Numbered from the stretch's first letter, positions 23,101-30,736 are shown. The stretch: 39,788 nucleotides of DNA from JBCBGF01 sp038526915 (GCA_038526915.1 JBCBGF010000015.1:1-39788); one strand, 5' to 3'. Notes: generated by a model from the letters alone, not told the origin. Made by a program: numbers and translations.

Positions 23101-23544
23101 TTAGGCCGGAGGGGGCGCCGCCTCGTCGGCCCGGCTCGCCCGAATCTGCCGTCGGCGGACCAGCGCGAACGCCCCCACGCCCGCGATCAGAAAGCCCAAG
23201 GGTGCGGGCAGGGGGGTCACTGCCGGGGGATCATCGACCTGCCCGTCATCGGGGAGCGGGCGATCGCGATCGAACCGCATCAGAAACACCACCGGGAATT
23301 TGCGACGCTCCGCCCGGCGGGGCAGGACCAGGATCAAGGCCCGCCGCCACGGCGCGGCCTCCCCCCGCCAGACACGCCAGTCGCGGGGTTTGACAATGGC
23401 AAAGTACCACTTTCGCCCCCCGGGCAGCTCTTGCGGCATGGTCACTGTCGCGGAATACCCCGGCCCCCGCAGGACGGCCGCATCCGCCGGGACAGCGGGC
23501 AGGATCGCAAGGGTCACGGCAAGGACAAACAGGATAAGGCGCAT
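23101..23544 (-). CDS. VPLPA-CTERM-like surface-sorted protein
   Basis: A 147-residue exported protein. It has a signal peptide (about 1-22, ILPAVPADA), then a short mature region with many Arg and Trp residues. The C-terminal sorting region reads TPLPAPLGFL, a hydrophobic helix (about 115-129) and RRR. This matches the VPLPA-CTERM pattern of Rhodobacterales, a PEP-CTERM variant linked to an exosortase that processes and anchors proteins at the envelope. Here T replaces V before PLPA, and about 14 residues follow the Arg cluster, longer than usual. GGAG lies seven bases before the ATG at 23544. No exosortase is in the window. The mature part has no recognised domain. Confidence 0.72.
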   Translation of the reverse strand: MRLILFVLAVTLAILPAVPADAAVLRGPGYSATVTMPQELPGGRKWYFAIVKPRDWRVWRGEAAPWRRALILVLPRRAERRKFPVVFLMRFDRDRPLPDDGQVDDPPAVTPLPAPLGFLIAGVGAFALVRRRQIRASRADEAAPPPA

Positions 23545-23684
23545 CGGGCAACTCCATCCGAGACACGGAAGACACCCGATTTCATCTGCCTTTAACCTTA
23601 AAATGCGGTTAATGGCCGTCGGCTCTGAGGCAGGCGAAGCCGATCGGGGCGCCAAACACAGCGCCCCGACTCACCGTTATAGGC

Positions 23685-24107
23685 TTAGATCACGCGCCGT
23701 CCGTCGACGTCGCCGTTGCCCCGGAACAGGAAGAACATGCCACCGGCCAGCAACAGGCCCTGAAGCTGCCATCCGCTGAACGGCCCGAAGTAGATCATGA
23801 CGATCACACCGGCCACGACAATGGCAATGGCCAGACCGCCCAGCCGCGTCAGCGCATCGGCCATCCAGTTGTTGCGGATCAACCCGCCCAAAAGGATCGC
23901 GAGACCACCGGCGATCTCGGCAAAAGTCGCCAGGCCGAACAGCACCAGCGGCAGGCCATACCCTTCGGCCTGCAGAGCAAAGTCGGGCAGCTTCAGCCAC
24001 CCTTGTTCGATGATGATGATCGCGAGCGGGATGCGCAGGAACCAGTCGGCGCTCCGGATCGTCGGAAGTCGGCGCTCATAGTCGCCGATACTGTCAGTCA
24101 CAGTCAT
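23685..24107 (-). CDS. DoxX family membrane protein
   Basis: A 140-residue inner-membrane protein with four predicted helices (about 23-41, 52-76, 82-104 and 112-130) and the DoxX pattern RIPLAIIIIEQGWLKL and ATFAEIAGGLAILLGG. DoxX relatives are small membrane proteins tied to thiol and oxidative stress or to quinone chemistry; the biochemical role is unclear. AAGGAG lies seven bases upstream of the ATG at 24107, which I prefer to an in-frame TTG at 24113. An imperfect inverted repeat at 24133-24150 lies just upstream and may be an operator. Confidence 0.87.
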   Translation of the reverse strand: MTVTDSIGDYERRLPTIRSADWFLRIPLAIIIIEQGWLKLPDFALQAEGYGLPLVLFGLATFAEIAGGLAILLGGLIRNNWMADALTRLGGLAIAIVVAGVIVMIYFGPFSGWQLQGLLLAGGMFFLFRGNGDVDGRRVI

Positions 24108-24132
24108 CTGCAAACTCCTTGTTCGTATGCGT

Positions 24133-24150
24133 ACCTACCAACAGGCAGGT
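24133..24150. promoter_or_regulatory. Candidate operator upstream of doxX
   Basis: ACCTACC (24133-24139) and GGCAGGT (24144-24150) are inverted arms with one mismatch and a four-base spacer. The site is 26 bases upstream of the DoxX start, the distance expected for a repressor overlapping the promoter. The layout resembles TetR/HxlR-type sites, but no such regulator gene is adjacent. Confidence 0.35.
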
Positions 24151-24232
24151 TACTTGCTTGGGGTCGGACTTAGTGCCGCAGATTGGCCAAGCAACTCGCA
24201 AGGATGTTATCGGGTGTGCGCAGCTGCACAGA

Positions 24233-24862
24233 TCAGATTTTGCGGCCCACCAAAAACCGATTGCGCGACTTGCCGTGGCTTTCCGAGGCGATCACCTCAA
24301 ACCCGACCTCGTGCATCATCGACTCAAGCCCACGCGCCGTCGGAAACCCGACAAACGGCGCCTTGCCCAGCATCTGCATGACCGGGATCACGATCCGTAG
24401 GACAAAGCCGGCATCCCCAAGGCAGGGCGTTTTGGTGATGAGCACACCGCCCGGTTTCAACTGGGCATGCGCACGCCGGATGGTGCGTACGGGGTTTTCC
24501 AACAGATGTAACAGGTTGAACCCCATCACCGCATCAAACGAAGCCTCGGCAAAGATGTCAGCGTCCGATGGCGCGGTCTGGAATGTCACCGTCCGCGCAC
24601 CCTGATCGGCGGCCTTGGCACGCGCGATCCGGATCATCTCGCCCGAGATATCCGTCGCCGTCATCTGTGCCACCGCGCGTGACAGCAACAGCGCGGTCGA
24701 CCCGGTGCCACAGCCCAGCTCAAGTACGTGGTCGGTGGGGTTTAGGTAGTCACGCGTGCGGGCCATCGTATGCTCATAGGTCGGCACATCGGCGATGGGT
24801 TGCTTGGCGTATTTCGCGGCGATTTTGTCCCAGAAGGGGGCGGGTTGGATCATGGTGGCCAT
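24233..24862 (-). CDS. Class I SAM-dependent methyltransferase
   Basis: A 209-residue cytoplasmic methyltransferase. Motif I LELGCGTGST binds SAM, acidic motif II is ATDIS, and FDAVMGFNLLHLLENP and KPGGVLITKTP are motifs III-IV. The family acts on small molecules such as quinones or other metabolites; the substrate is unknown. Several ATGs lie close together (24874, 24862 and 24853). I chose 24862 because GAGAGAG lies three bases upstream and it gives the MATMIQPAPFWD start. The gene is divergent from the LysR regulator, with 98 bases between the starts, the classic layout in which a LysR protein controls its neighbour. Confidence 0.87.
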   Translation of the reverse strand: MATMIQPAPFWDKIAAKYAKQPIADVPTYEHTMARTRDYLNPTDHVLELGCGTGSTALLLSRAVAQMTATDISGEMIRIARAKAADQGARTVTFQTAPSDADIFAEASFDAVMGFNLLHLLENPVRTIRRAHAQLKPGGVLITKTPCLGDAGFVLRIVIPVMQMLGKAPFVGFPTARGLESMMHEVGFEVIASESHGKSRNRFLVGRKI

Positions 24863-24960
24863 CGTCTCTCTCATCTCTGATCTTAGGGCTGGCCTACACA
24901 TATCTCTATGGTAACCTGCCCGTAATTGACGAAATCCGTGGGTCTTCCATACGTATTTGC

Positions 24961-25851
24961 ATGAATTGGACGGCGATCTCCTTTGATTGGAACCAGGCGC
25001 GGGCGTTCCTCGCGACCGCAGAAGAGGGCTCTTTGTCTGCCGCCGCCCGCGCGCTGAACCTCACCCAACCGACGCTCGGCCGGCAGGTGACGGCCTTGGA
25101 AGAGCATCTGGGCGTTGTGCTCTTCGAGCGCGGTGGCCGCGCCATGACCCTGACCGAAGCGGGGCAGGAACTGATTGAACATTTCCGCGCCATGGGCACG
25201 GCGGCGGAACGCGTCTCGCTCACTGCAACGGGCCAGTCGCAGGCGATCGAGGGCCACGTCGCCCTCACCGCCACCGATATCGTGATCGCCTATCTCATGC
25301 CCGCTGTGCTGCACGCCTTGCGCGCCCGTGCACCGGGGATCGAGGTGGATTTGATCGCCGCCAACGACCTGCGCGATCTGCGCCGGCGTGAGGCCGATAT
25401 CGCGCTGCGCAACGTCCGCCCGGAAGATCCCGAACTGATCGCCAAGCTCGTGCGCGAGGTGCCGATCCATCTTTACGCGACGCCTGCCTATCTGGATCGG
25501 CACGGGCGGCCGCGGAGCCGAGAAGACCTGGCCCAGCATGACTTCATCAGCATGGGCAACCCCGCCGAATACCTGAGCGTACTCAACGCCCACGGCGTGC
25601 CCGTGACCCGCGCGCAAATGCGCTATGGCTCCGAAAGCGCGCTTCTGGGTTGGACGCTCATGCAAGAAGGGCTGGGCATCGCGCCCATGTCAGACGATAT
25701 CGCCAGCCTGACCCCCGGTGTCGAACGTCTGAGCGTCGAGATGGACCCGCTCGTGGTGCCGATCTGGCTCACCACCCACCGCGAATTGCGCACGAGCCGC
25801 CGCATTCGGCTCGTCTTTGATCTCTTGGCCGAAGCCCTATGCCGCGCGTAG
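24961..25851 (+). CDS. LysR family transcriptional regulator
   Basis: A 296-residue regulator. The winged helix-turn-helix is at about residues 7-66 (FLATAEEGSLSAAARALNLTQPTLGRQV). A linker helix and the periplasmic-binding-protein-like effector domain (about 93-290) follow. The subgroup with a DNA-binding domain starting FDWNQARAFL is common in alphaproteobacteria. The ORF extends far upstream in frame, but the ATG at 24961 matches family N-termini. It is divergent from the methyltransferase gene, its most likely target. The 3' end overlaps the convergent photolyase-family gene by 15 bases. The effector is unknown. Confidence 0.9.
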   Translation: MNWTAISFDWNQARAFLATAEEGSLSAAARALNLTQPTLGRQVTALEEHLGVVLFERGGRAMTLTEAGQELIEHFRAMGTAAERVSLTATGQSQAIEGHVALTATDIVIAYLMPAVLHALRARAPGIEVDLIAANDLRDLRRREADIALRNVRPEDPELIAKLVREVPIHLYATPAYLDRHGRPRSREDLAQHDFISMGNPAEYLSVLNAHGVPVTRAQMRYGSESALLGWTLMQEGLGIAPMSDDIASLTPGVERLSVEMDPLVVPIWLTTHRELRTSRRIRLVFDLLAEALCRA

Positions 25852-27048
25852 GCCTTTGAGTTCGCCCACGAAACGCGGGATCTTTTCCTTAAACTTGAAG
25901 AAGCCCGCTGTGGCGGCAGGCCAGCACATCGCATCGTATTGGCGGAGCAGACGCACAACCGAGACCTCGCCCTCCAGCGCCCGAGCCACTGCCGCCATGC
26001 GTTCCGCCGCCGGACCCACGGGCGGGTAGGGCAGCACGATCTGTTCCAGCCCCTGATCCCGGGCCCAGTCTGCGACGGCCTGCGGATCGCTCAGCGGGCC
26101 GGTCACGGGGCCAAGCCGCGCGCCATAGCGTGCCTGACAATCGGCCATCGCGCCGTCGGTGAAGGCCATCACGCGCGGCGACACCGCGAGCGGTGACCGC
26201 CCGCTTGCGGCGTTTAGAAAACAGGTCGCCACCGGCTGCACGCGGTCGAGCACGAAGCCTGGCGACAGATCCTCCTCCGTCAGGACCAGCCCGGTGCGCT
26301 TGTCCGACACCAGCCGTTCCCCTACCGGCGCATCCATCCGCGGCGGATGCGGCGGGCCATCGAGGGGCGCGGCTTGAGTGTTGAGATACATCCCCTCGCC
26401 AAACCGCCCCTCGGTATATTTCGAGATGTTCGACACCCGCGCAACGTAATGCTTGCCCCGCGTCTGCAGCCCCGCCACCCAGCGCCAGCCCAGCGTATTG
26501 CTCGCCGGATCGCCATCAAGGAGGTGCCGCAAGAAGAAATCCGCCCCAAGCTCCCACGGCAGGCGCAGGGTGAAGATCCAGATCGAGGCAAACCACATCC
26601 GCGCGTGGTTGTGCATATACCCGGTCTCCACGAGTTCCTGTGCCCAATGGTCAAACGCGGCAATCCCGGTCTCGCCCGAACAGGCGGCCTCCCACTCCTG
26701 CCGAAGCCCGCTTTCGGTCTGTACCCGATTGAGCGCCCCGGTCACGCCCCGCTGATAGTCGCCCCAGATCGAGGGCCGCATTTCGAGCCAGCCTTTCCAA
26801 TAGGTCCGCCAGAACAACTCCTGGATGAACTTCTCAGCCGTCGACAGGGAATAGCGCCCCAGCACCGCCTCCAGCACCTCGGTCTCGGTGATGAGCCGAT
26901 GGCGGATGTAAGGCGAGAGGCCCGAGACATGGGTATGCCCCGGCAGATCATAGTTGCGACCAGAGGTATAGTCGCGCCCGGCCTTCGGCGTGAAGGCAGC
27001 GAGGCGTTCCAGGGCGGCGGTGCGGGTGGGCGGAAACTCAGCAATCAT
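25837..27048 (-). CDS. Photolyase/cryptochrome-family FAD-binding protein lacking the N-terminal antenna domain
   Basis: A 403-residue protein. Residues about 20-260 match the FAD-binding helical domain of DNA photolyases: GRNYDLPGHTHVSGLSPYIR, FIQELFWRTYWKGW, MHNHARMWFASIW and the DGDPASNTLGWRWVAG stretch around 175-195. The usual N-terminal α/β antenna domain is absent; the FAD domain begins almost at residue 1. Instead about 110 residues at the C-terminus (MAFTDGAM, IVLPYPPVGP, SVVRLLRQYD) look Rossmann-like and end in WPAATAGFFKFKEKIP. This order suggests a permuted or distinct subfamily. FAD binding is likely; DNA repair against signalling is open. Conserved tails overlap the LysR gene end. 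Confidence 0.82.
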   Translation of the reverse strand: MIAEFPPTRTAALERLAAFTPKAGRDYTSGRNYDLPGHTHVSGLSPYIRHRLITETEVLEAVLGRYSLSTAEKFIQELFWRTYWKGWLEMRPSIWGDYQRGVTGALNRVQTESGLRQEWEAACSGETGIAAFDHWAQELVETGYMHNHARMWFASIWIFTLRLPWELGADFFLRHLLDGDPASNTLGWRWVAGLQTRGKHYVARVSNISKYTEGRFGEGMYLNTQAAPLDGPPHPPRMDAPVGERLVSDKRTGLVLTEEDLSPGFVLDRVQPVATCFLNAASGRSPLAVSPRVMAFTDGAMADCQARYGARLGPVTGPLSDPQAVADWARDQGLEQIVLPYPPVGPAAERMAAVARALEGEVSVVRLLRQYDAMCWPAATAGFFKFKEKIPRFVGELKGLRAA

Positions 27049-27089
27049 CGCCCGAGGGTAGGGCGCAGCGCAGGGCCATCAAGCGCGTC

Positions 27090-27181
27090 GGGGGCTCTGC
27101 CCCCAGCCCTGCGGGCGTCCCCCGGGATATATCGAGACCAAAGATGCCGCCTCTTTGGTCCGGAAATATCCCCGCCGGAGG
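27090..27181. repeat. REP-like repeat pair in head-to-head arrangement, copies 2 and 3
   Basis: Copy 2 has the hairpin GGGGGC-TCT-GCCCCC (27090-27104) and a box at 27124-27144. Copy 3 is an inverted box at 27152-27172 that pairs with copy 2 at 18 of 21 positions around a seven-base loop. This makes a long stem-loop between the photolyase-family gene and the SRPBCC gene. The copy-3 box matches 10229-10249 at 20 of 21 positions when reversed. It is a BIME-like palindromic unit and may stabilise or end the upstream transcript. Confidence 0.7.
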
Positions 27182-27197
27182 CCTAAGATCGCGGCCG

Positions 27198-27659
27198 TCA
27201 GGCCGCCACTTTGCACTGGCCCGCATAGCAGCGGCCCAGCACATGATCCCAGCCGGAGGTGTAGTTGGCACACATCGTCTCGGCCTCGGCCCCCAGCGCG
27301 TCGAAGCCGCCATGGGTCAGGTCGACGCGTGTGCCCGCCTCGGTTCGGGTGAATCGGATGTCGACCTGCGTCGCCTCGTCTTCCTCGCGCCCCACATACC
27401 AGCGCATACCGAAGCGTTCGCCGGGGGCCCAGTCGGTTACGGTGGCCCAAGGTGCCTCAGAGCCGTCGGGCATGGTTTCGATCACGTGCCCGCCGGTGCG
27501 GGGTTCGACCCGGACCTTAGCCTCTTCCCCGCGCCCATCGCTGGCTGCCAGCGAGTGACTGTCCTTCGGCCACCAGCGGTCGATGCCTGAGGTGAAGAGC
27601 TCAAACGCGCTGTGACGGTCGAGGGGCACGGTCACGGATTTCTTGATCGGGTCAGTCAC
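27198..27659 (-). CDS. SRPBCC/AHSA1 domain protein
   Basis: A 153-residue cytoplasmic protein of the START-like AHSA1 family: VTVPLDRHSAFELFTSGIDRWWP at the N-terminus and the TRVDLTHGGFDAL segment late in the fold. Such proteins bind hydrophobic ligands and are often paired with ArsR regulators. The start is GTG at 27659 with AGGAGA seven bases upstream. It overlaps the ArsR stop by eight bases (GTGACTGA), so the two are co-translated. The role and ligand are unknown. Transcription probably ends at the REP-like stem-loop just downstream. Confidence 0.88.
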   Translation of the reverse strand: MTDPIKKSVTVPLDRHSAFELFTSGIDRWWPKDSHSLAASDGRGEEAKVRVEPRTGGHVIETMPDGSEAPWATVTDWAPGERFGMRWYVGREEDEATQVDIRFTRTEAGTRVDLTHGGFDALGAEAETMCANYTSGWDHVLGRCYAGQCKVAA

Positions 27660-27975
27660 GGGCAGGTCTCCTTTCAGACAGGCGCTGCGCCTCGGCCGCA
27701 TAGGCGGCAAGTGCATCGTCCCAGAGTGTGTCGAGGTAGTCGCGCAAGGCGTCGAACCCGCCTGGGGCCAGGCGGTAGAGCCGTTTTGTCCCTTGCGCCT
27801 CTGCCGCTACCAGCCCCGCATCGGTCAGGACGCGCAGGTGCTGCGACACCGCGGGCCGGCTGATCGGAAAGCGCCCGGCCAGGACGCCCACGCTTTGCGG
27901 CGCCTCCCGCAGCGTTTCGACAATCGCCCGACGGGTGGGGTCGGCAAGCGCAATGAGGGCAGCTTCGTAAGACAT
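27652..27975 (-). CDS. ArsR-family transcriptional regulator
   Basis: A 107-residue winged helix-turn-helix regulator. ALIALADPTRRAIVETLRE opens the domain, and ISRPAVSQHLRVLTDAGLV is the recognition region. It lacks the ELCVC-type metal motif, so it belongs to the metal-independent group often paired with an SRPBCC protein, as here. The ATG directly follows a perfect operator-like palindrome (27975-27991). A good promoter (27982-28010) would place the transcript start on the A of the ATG, suggesting a leaderless message and autoregulation. No Shine-Dalgarno sequence is visible, consistent with that. Confidence 0.9.
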   Translation of the reverse strand: MSYEAALIALADPTRRAIVETLREAPQSVGVLAGRFPISRPAVSQHLRVLTDAGLVAAEAQGTKRLYRLAPGGFDALRDYLDTLWDDALAAYAAEAQRLSERRPARD

Positions 27976-27991
27976 GACTTACCGTAAGTCA
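27975..27991. promoter_or_regulatory. ArsR operator palindrome
   Basis: TGACTTA-CCG-TAAGTCA is a perfect 7-bp-arm dyad touching the ArsR start codon and covering the predicted -10. Further half-sites GTAAG (27967-27971) and GCTTAC (27994-27999) flank it. The position would block RNA polymerase and fits autorepression. Confidence 0.65.
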
Positions 27992-28010
27992 GGGCTTACA
28001 TTTCTGTCAA
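27982..28010 (-). promoter_or_regulatory. Promoter of the ArsR-SRPBCC operon
   Basis: On the minus strand a perfect -35 TTGACA (complement of 28005-28010), a 17-base spacer and -10 TTACGG (complement of 27982-27987) are followed by six bases and then ATG. By normal spacing the transcript would start at the start codon itself. Confidence 0.55.
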
Positions 28011-28120
28011 GCTGTGATTAAGTTGTCTCTCGGGGTGGCCTTGCAGCCCCCCGGACCCAGAACTAAGACTAGCGTAACACCCTTGGGATAGATCATCCCG
28101 CAAGCAGCAGGCAGCCTTTG

Positions 28121-28750
28121 ATGCAAGATCCCGTCGATACCTACATGAACCTCGTCCCCATGGTCGTCGAACAGACAAGCCGCGGGGAACGCGCCTATGA
28201 TATTTTCTCGCGCCTCCTAAAGGAGCGCATCATTTTCCTCAACGGCCCCGTCCATGATGGGATGAGCCAGCTTGTGGTGGCCCAGCTTTTGCACCTGGAG
28301 GCCGAGAACCCGTCGAAAGAGATTTCGATGTATATCAACTCGCCCGGCGGCGTGGTGACATCCGGTCTCTCGATCTATGACACGATGCAGTACATCCGCC
28401 CGAAGGTGTCGACCCTGGTGGTGGGGCAGGCGGCGTCGATGGGCTCGCTTCTGCTGGCGGCAGGCGAGGCAAACATGCGCTTCTCCCTGCCCAACAGCCG
28501 GATCATGGTCCACCAGCCCTCGGGCGGGTATCAGGGGCAGGCCTCTGACATCATGATCCACGCGCAGGAGACGCAGAAGCTGAAGACGCGGCTCAATGAG
28601 ATCTACGTGAAACACTGCGGGCGAACGCTGGAAGAAGTGGAGGCGGCACTGGACCGCGACAACTTCATGTCGCCCGAGGAAGCCAAAGAGTGGGGCCTGA
28701 TCGACGAGATCGTCGAAAGCCGCGCCAAGGGCGATGACACAGAGGCGTGA
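28121..28750 (+). CDS. clpP: ATP-dependent Clp protease proteolytic subunit
   Basis: A 209-residue serine protease that forms the tetradecameric degradation chamber used with ClpX. The catalytic triad is intact: S106 in GQAASMGS, H131 in IMVHQP and D180 in LDRDNFMS. The N-terminal MVVEQTSRGERAYDIFSRLL and the SPGG motif are standard. The ATG at 28121 is used; an adjacent TTG is not needed. clpX follows after 118 bases on the same strand, the usual proteobacterial order. TTGCAG, 17 bases and TAAGAC upstream (28041-28069) could be a promoter. Confidence 0.96.
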   Translation: MQDPVDTYMNLVPMVVEQTSRGERAYDIFSRLLKERIIFLNGPVHDGMSQLVVAQLLHLEAENPSKEISMYINSPGGVVTSGLSIYDTMQYIRPKVSTLVVGQAASMGSLLLAAGEANMRFSLPNSRIMVHQPSGGYQGQASDIMIHAQETQKLKTRLNEIYVKHCGRTLEEVEAALDRDNFMSPEEAKEWGLIDEIVESRAKGDDTEA

Positions 28751-28868
28751 CAAAGCCGCCCAAAATTCGACATTGTGCCTTGGTTGGCTCTCCCGTAGGC
28801 TTTGCCCGCGGGGGCGCCGCGAGGGCGTTGGGCAGACAGAGAAATGTTAAGGCCTTCGGGGTGTATTG

Positions 28869-30134
28869 ATGGCGACTTCTTCCGGTAACGACAGCAAAAA
28901 CACGCTCTATTGTTCCTTCTGCGGCAAGAGCCAGCATGAGGTGCGCAAGCTGATTGCCGGGCCGACCGTGTTCATTTGCGACGAATGCGTCGAATTGTGC
29001 ATGGATATCATCCGGGAAGAAACGAAGTCGTCGAGCCTGAAATCCGCCGACGGTGTGCCCACGCCGAAAGAGATTTGCGAAGTCCTCGATGACTATGTGA
29101 TCGGCCAGGCCCATGCCAAGCGCGTGTTGTCGGTTGCGGTCCACAACCACTACAAGCGTCTGAACCATGCCGCCAAATCGGGTGACATCGAATTGGCGAA
29201 ATCGAACATTCTGCTGATCGGCCCCACGGGCTGCGGCAAGACGCTTTTGGCCCAGACGCTGGCGCGTATCCTCGATGTGCCGTTCACCATGGCCGACGCC
29301 ACGACGCTCACTGAGGCGGGCTATGTGGGCGAAGATGTCGAGAACATCATTCTCAAGCTCTTGCAGGCCAGCGAGTACAATGTCGAACGCGCGCAGCGCG
29401 GGATCGTTTATATTGACGAAGTCGACAAGATCACCCGCAAGTCTGACAACCCCTCGATCACCCGTGATGTGTCGGGTGAGGGGGTGCAGCAGGCGCTTTT
29501 GAAGATCATGGAAGGCACCGTGGCCTCCGTCCCGCCGCAGGGCGGACGCAAGCATCCGCAGCAGGAATTTCTGCAGGTGGACACAACAAATATTCTGTTC
29601 ATCTGTGGCGGCGCCTTTGCTGGGCTGGAAAAAATCATCAGCCAACGCGGCAAGGGCAGCGCGATGGGCTTTGGTGCCGACGTGCGCGAGAACGACGATC
29701 GCGGCGTGGGTGAGATGTTTACCGAGCTTGAGCCCGAAGATCTGTTGAAATTTGGGCTGATCCCGGAATTCGTGGGTCGCCTGCCGGTGATTGCTACGCT
29801 GCAAGACCTTGACGAAGACGCGCTGGTCACGATCCTGACCGCGCCGAAAAACGCGCTGGTCAAGCAGTACCAGCGGCTGTTTGAGTTGGAAGACACCAAG
29901 TTGACCTTCACCGACGACGCGCTGTCGGCCATCGCCAAGCGCGCGATTGAGCGCAAGACCGGTGCGCGAGGTCTGCGGTCAATCATGGAGGACATCCTGC
30001 TCGACACGATGTTCGACCTGCCGGGGATGGACAGCGTCGATGAGGTGGTAGTGAATGAAGAGGCTGTGGCCTCGGAGTCGGCGCCGCTGATGATCTATTC
30101 CGACGCGAAGAAGGAGCCGGCGTCGGCGAGCTGA
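28869..30134 (+). CDS. clpX: ATP-dependent Clp protease ATP-binding subunit ClpX
   Basis: A 421-residue AAA+ unfoldase that recognises substrates and threads them into ClpP. The N-terminal zinc finger has C15, C18, C37 and C40 (YCSFCGK and FICDEC). Walker A is GPTGCGKT, Walker B is IVYIDEVDKI, and the pore-loop GYVGED, sensor regions and RKTGARGLR-type sensor 2 (ERKTGARGLRSIME) are all present. The length is typical. It has its own 118-base upstream gap, so an internal promoter is possible. In this group ClpXP degrades cell-cycle regulators and stress proteins. Confidence 0.97.
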   Translation: MATSSGNDSKNTLYCSFCGKSQHEVRKLIAGPTVFICDECVELCMDIIREETKSSSLKSADGVPTPKEICEVLDDYVIGQAHAKRVLSVAVHNHYKRLNHAAKSGDIELAKSNILLIGPTGCGKTLLAQTLARILDVPFTMADATTLTEAGYVGEDVENIILKLLQASEYNVERAQRGIVYIDEVDKITRKSDNPSITRDVSGEGVQQALLKIMEGTVASVPPQGGRKHPQQEFLQVDTTNILFICGGAFAGLEKIISQRGKGSAMGFGADVRENDDRGVGEMFTELEPEDLLKFGLIPEFVGRLPVIATLQDLDEDALVTILTAPKNALVKQYQRLFELEDTKLTFTDDALSAIAKRAIERKTGARGLRSIMEDILLDTMFDLPGMDSVDEVVVNEEAVASESAPLMIYSDAKKEPASAS

Positions 30135-30159
30135 GGCGTCGGCCAACGTACGCTGCTGG

Positions 30160-30184
30160 CTATACACACCTCGGGTGTGTATAG
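30160..30184. promoter_or_regulatory. CcdAB operator palindrome
   Basis: CTATACACACC (30160-30170) and its exact inverted copy GGTGTGTATAG (30174-30184) flank a TCG centre. It starts 26 bases after the clpX stop and ends 10 bases before the antitoxin ATG, overlapping a TATAGT -10-like hexamer (30180-30185). This fits autorepression by the CcdA/CcdB complex. It could also end clpX transcripts. Confidence 0.7.
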
Positions 30185-30194
30185 TTTGATTGTT

Positions 30195-30440
30195 ATGACG
30201 CGCTCGGTACAACACAAAACCCGCACCAATGTGACGCTCGACGCGGAGGCGCTGTCTGAGGCGAAGGCCCTGGGGCTCAATGTCTCGGCCATCAGCAATG
30301 AGGCTTTGATCGCAGCCGTAAGGCAGGCACGCGCGCGGGCCTGGGCGGATGACAACGCAGCCGCCATCGCGGAACGTCGCGCGTGGATTGATCGAAATGG
30401 CACTCCGCTTGCCGATCATCAGGTGCTGCAGGGCGACTAG
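30195..30440 (+). CDS. ccdA: Type II antitoxin, CcdA family
   Basis: An 81-residue antitoxin. The N-terminal half is a ribbon-helix-helix DNA-binding region (TRTNVTLDAEALSEAKALGLNVSAI, about residues 9-33). The C-terminal half (about 45-81) is the flexible toxin-binding tail with RARAWADDNAAAIAERRAWIDRNG, typical of CcdA. It lies between clpX and the toxin gene, with a perfect palindrome just upstream. Its stop overlaps the toxin start as TAGTG. No ribosome site is obvious before the ATG at 30195, and a frame from 30177 is possible but would start inside the operator. Confidence 0.88.
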   Translation: MTRSVQHKTRTNVTLDAEALSEAKALGLNVSAISNEALIAAVRQARARAWADDNAAAIAERRAWIDRNGTPLADHQVLQGD

Positions 30441-30736
30441 TGGCACAGTTCCACGTCTACCGTTTGGCCGGCGGGCCAATGGTACTCGACCTGCAAACCG
30501 ATCTCATCGACACCGGCACGCGCGTTGTCGCGCCCTTACTTCCGCTGGACACCGGGCCAACGGCCATCGGGCGGCTAGAACCGATCTTCGAGATCGACGG
30601 CGCGACCTATGCCTTGCACACTGCAGAGATGGCAGCGGTTCCAAGCGCTCGTCTCTCGGGCCGACCTGTGGCGGATCTGACCGCGCATGACTATGAGATA
30701 CGTGGCGCACTCGATATGGTATTTTCGGGGTTTTGA
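30440..30736 (+). CDS. ccdB: Type II toxin, CcdB family
   Basis: A 98-residue toxin that in the F-plasmid prototype poisons DNA gyrase. It has the CcdB N-terminus AQFHVYRL, the LDLQTDLID and RVVAPLLPL strands, and the PIFEIDGATYALHTAEMAAVP core. The prototype needs its last three residues W-G-I for gyrase killing; here the end is S-G-F, so potency or target contacts may differ. It starts at GTG, overlapping ccdA by one base. A chromosomal copy between clpX and ridA could be a recent insertion or a domesticated pair. Confidence 0.88.
   Translation: MAQFHVYRLAGGPMVLDLQTDLIDTGTRVVAPLLPLDTGPTAIGRLEPIFEIDGATYALHTAEMAAVPSARLSGRPVADLTAHDYEIRGALDMVFSGF

Noticed and set aside
27495..27520. GGGTTCGACCC resembling a tRNA T-loop
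   Set aside because: It lies inside the SRPBCC coding sequence, and no acceptor, D or anticodon stems surround it.
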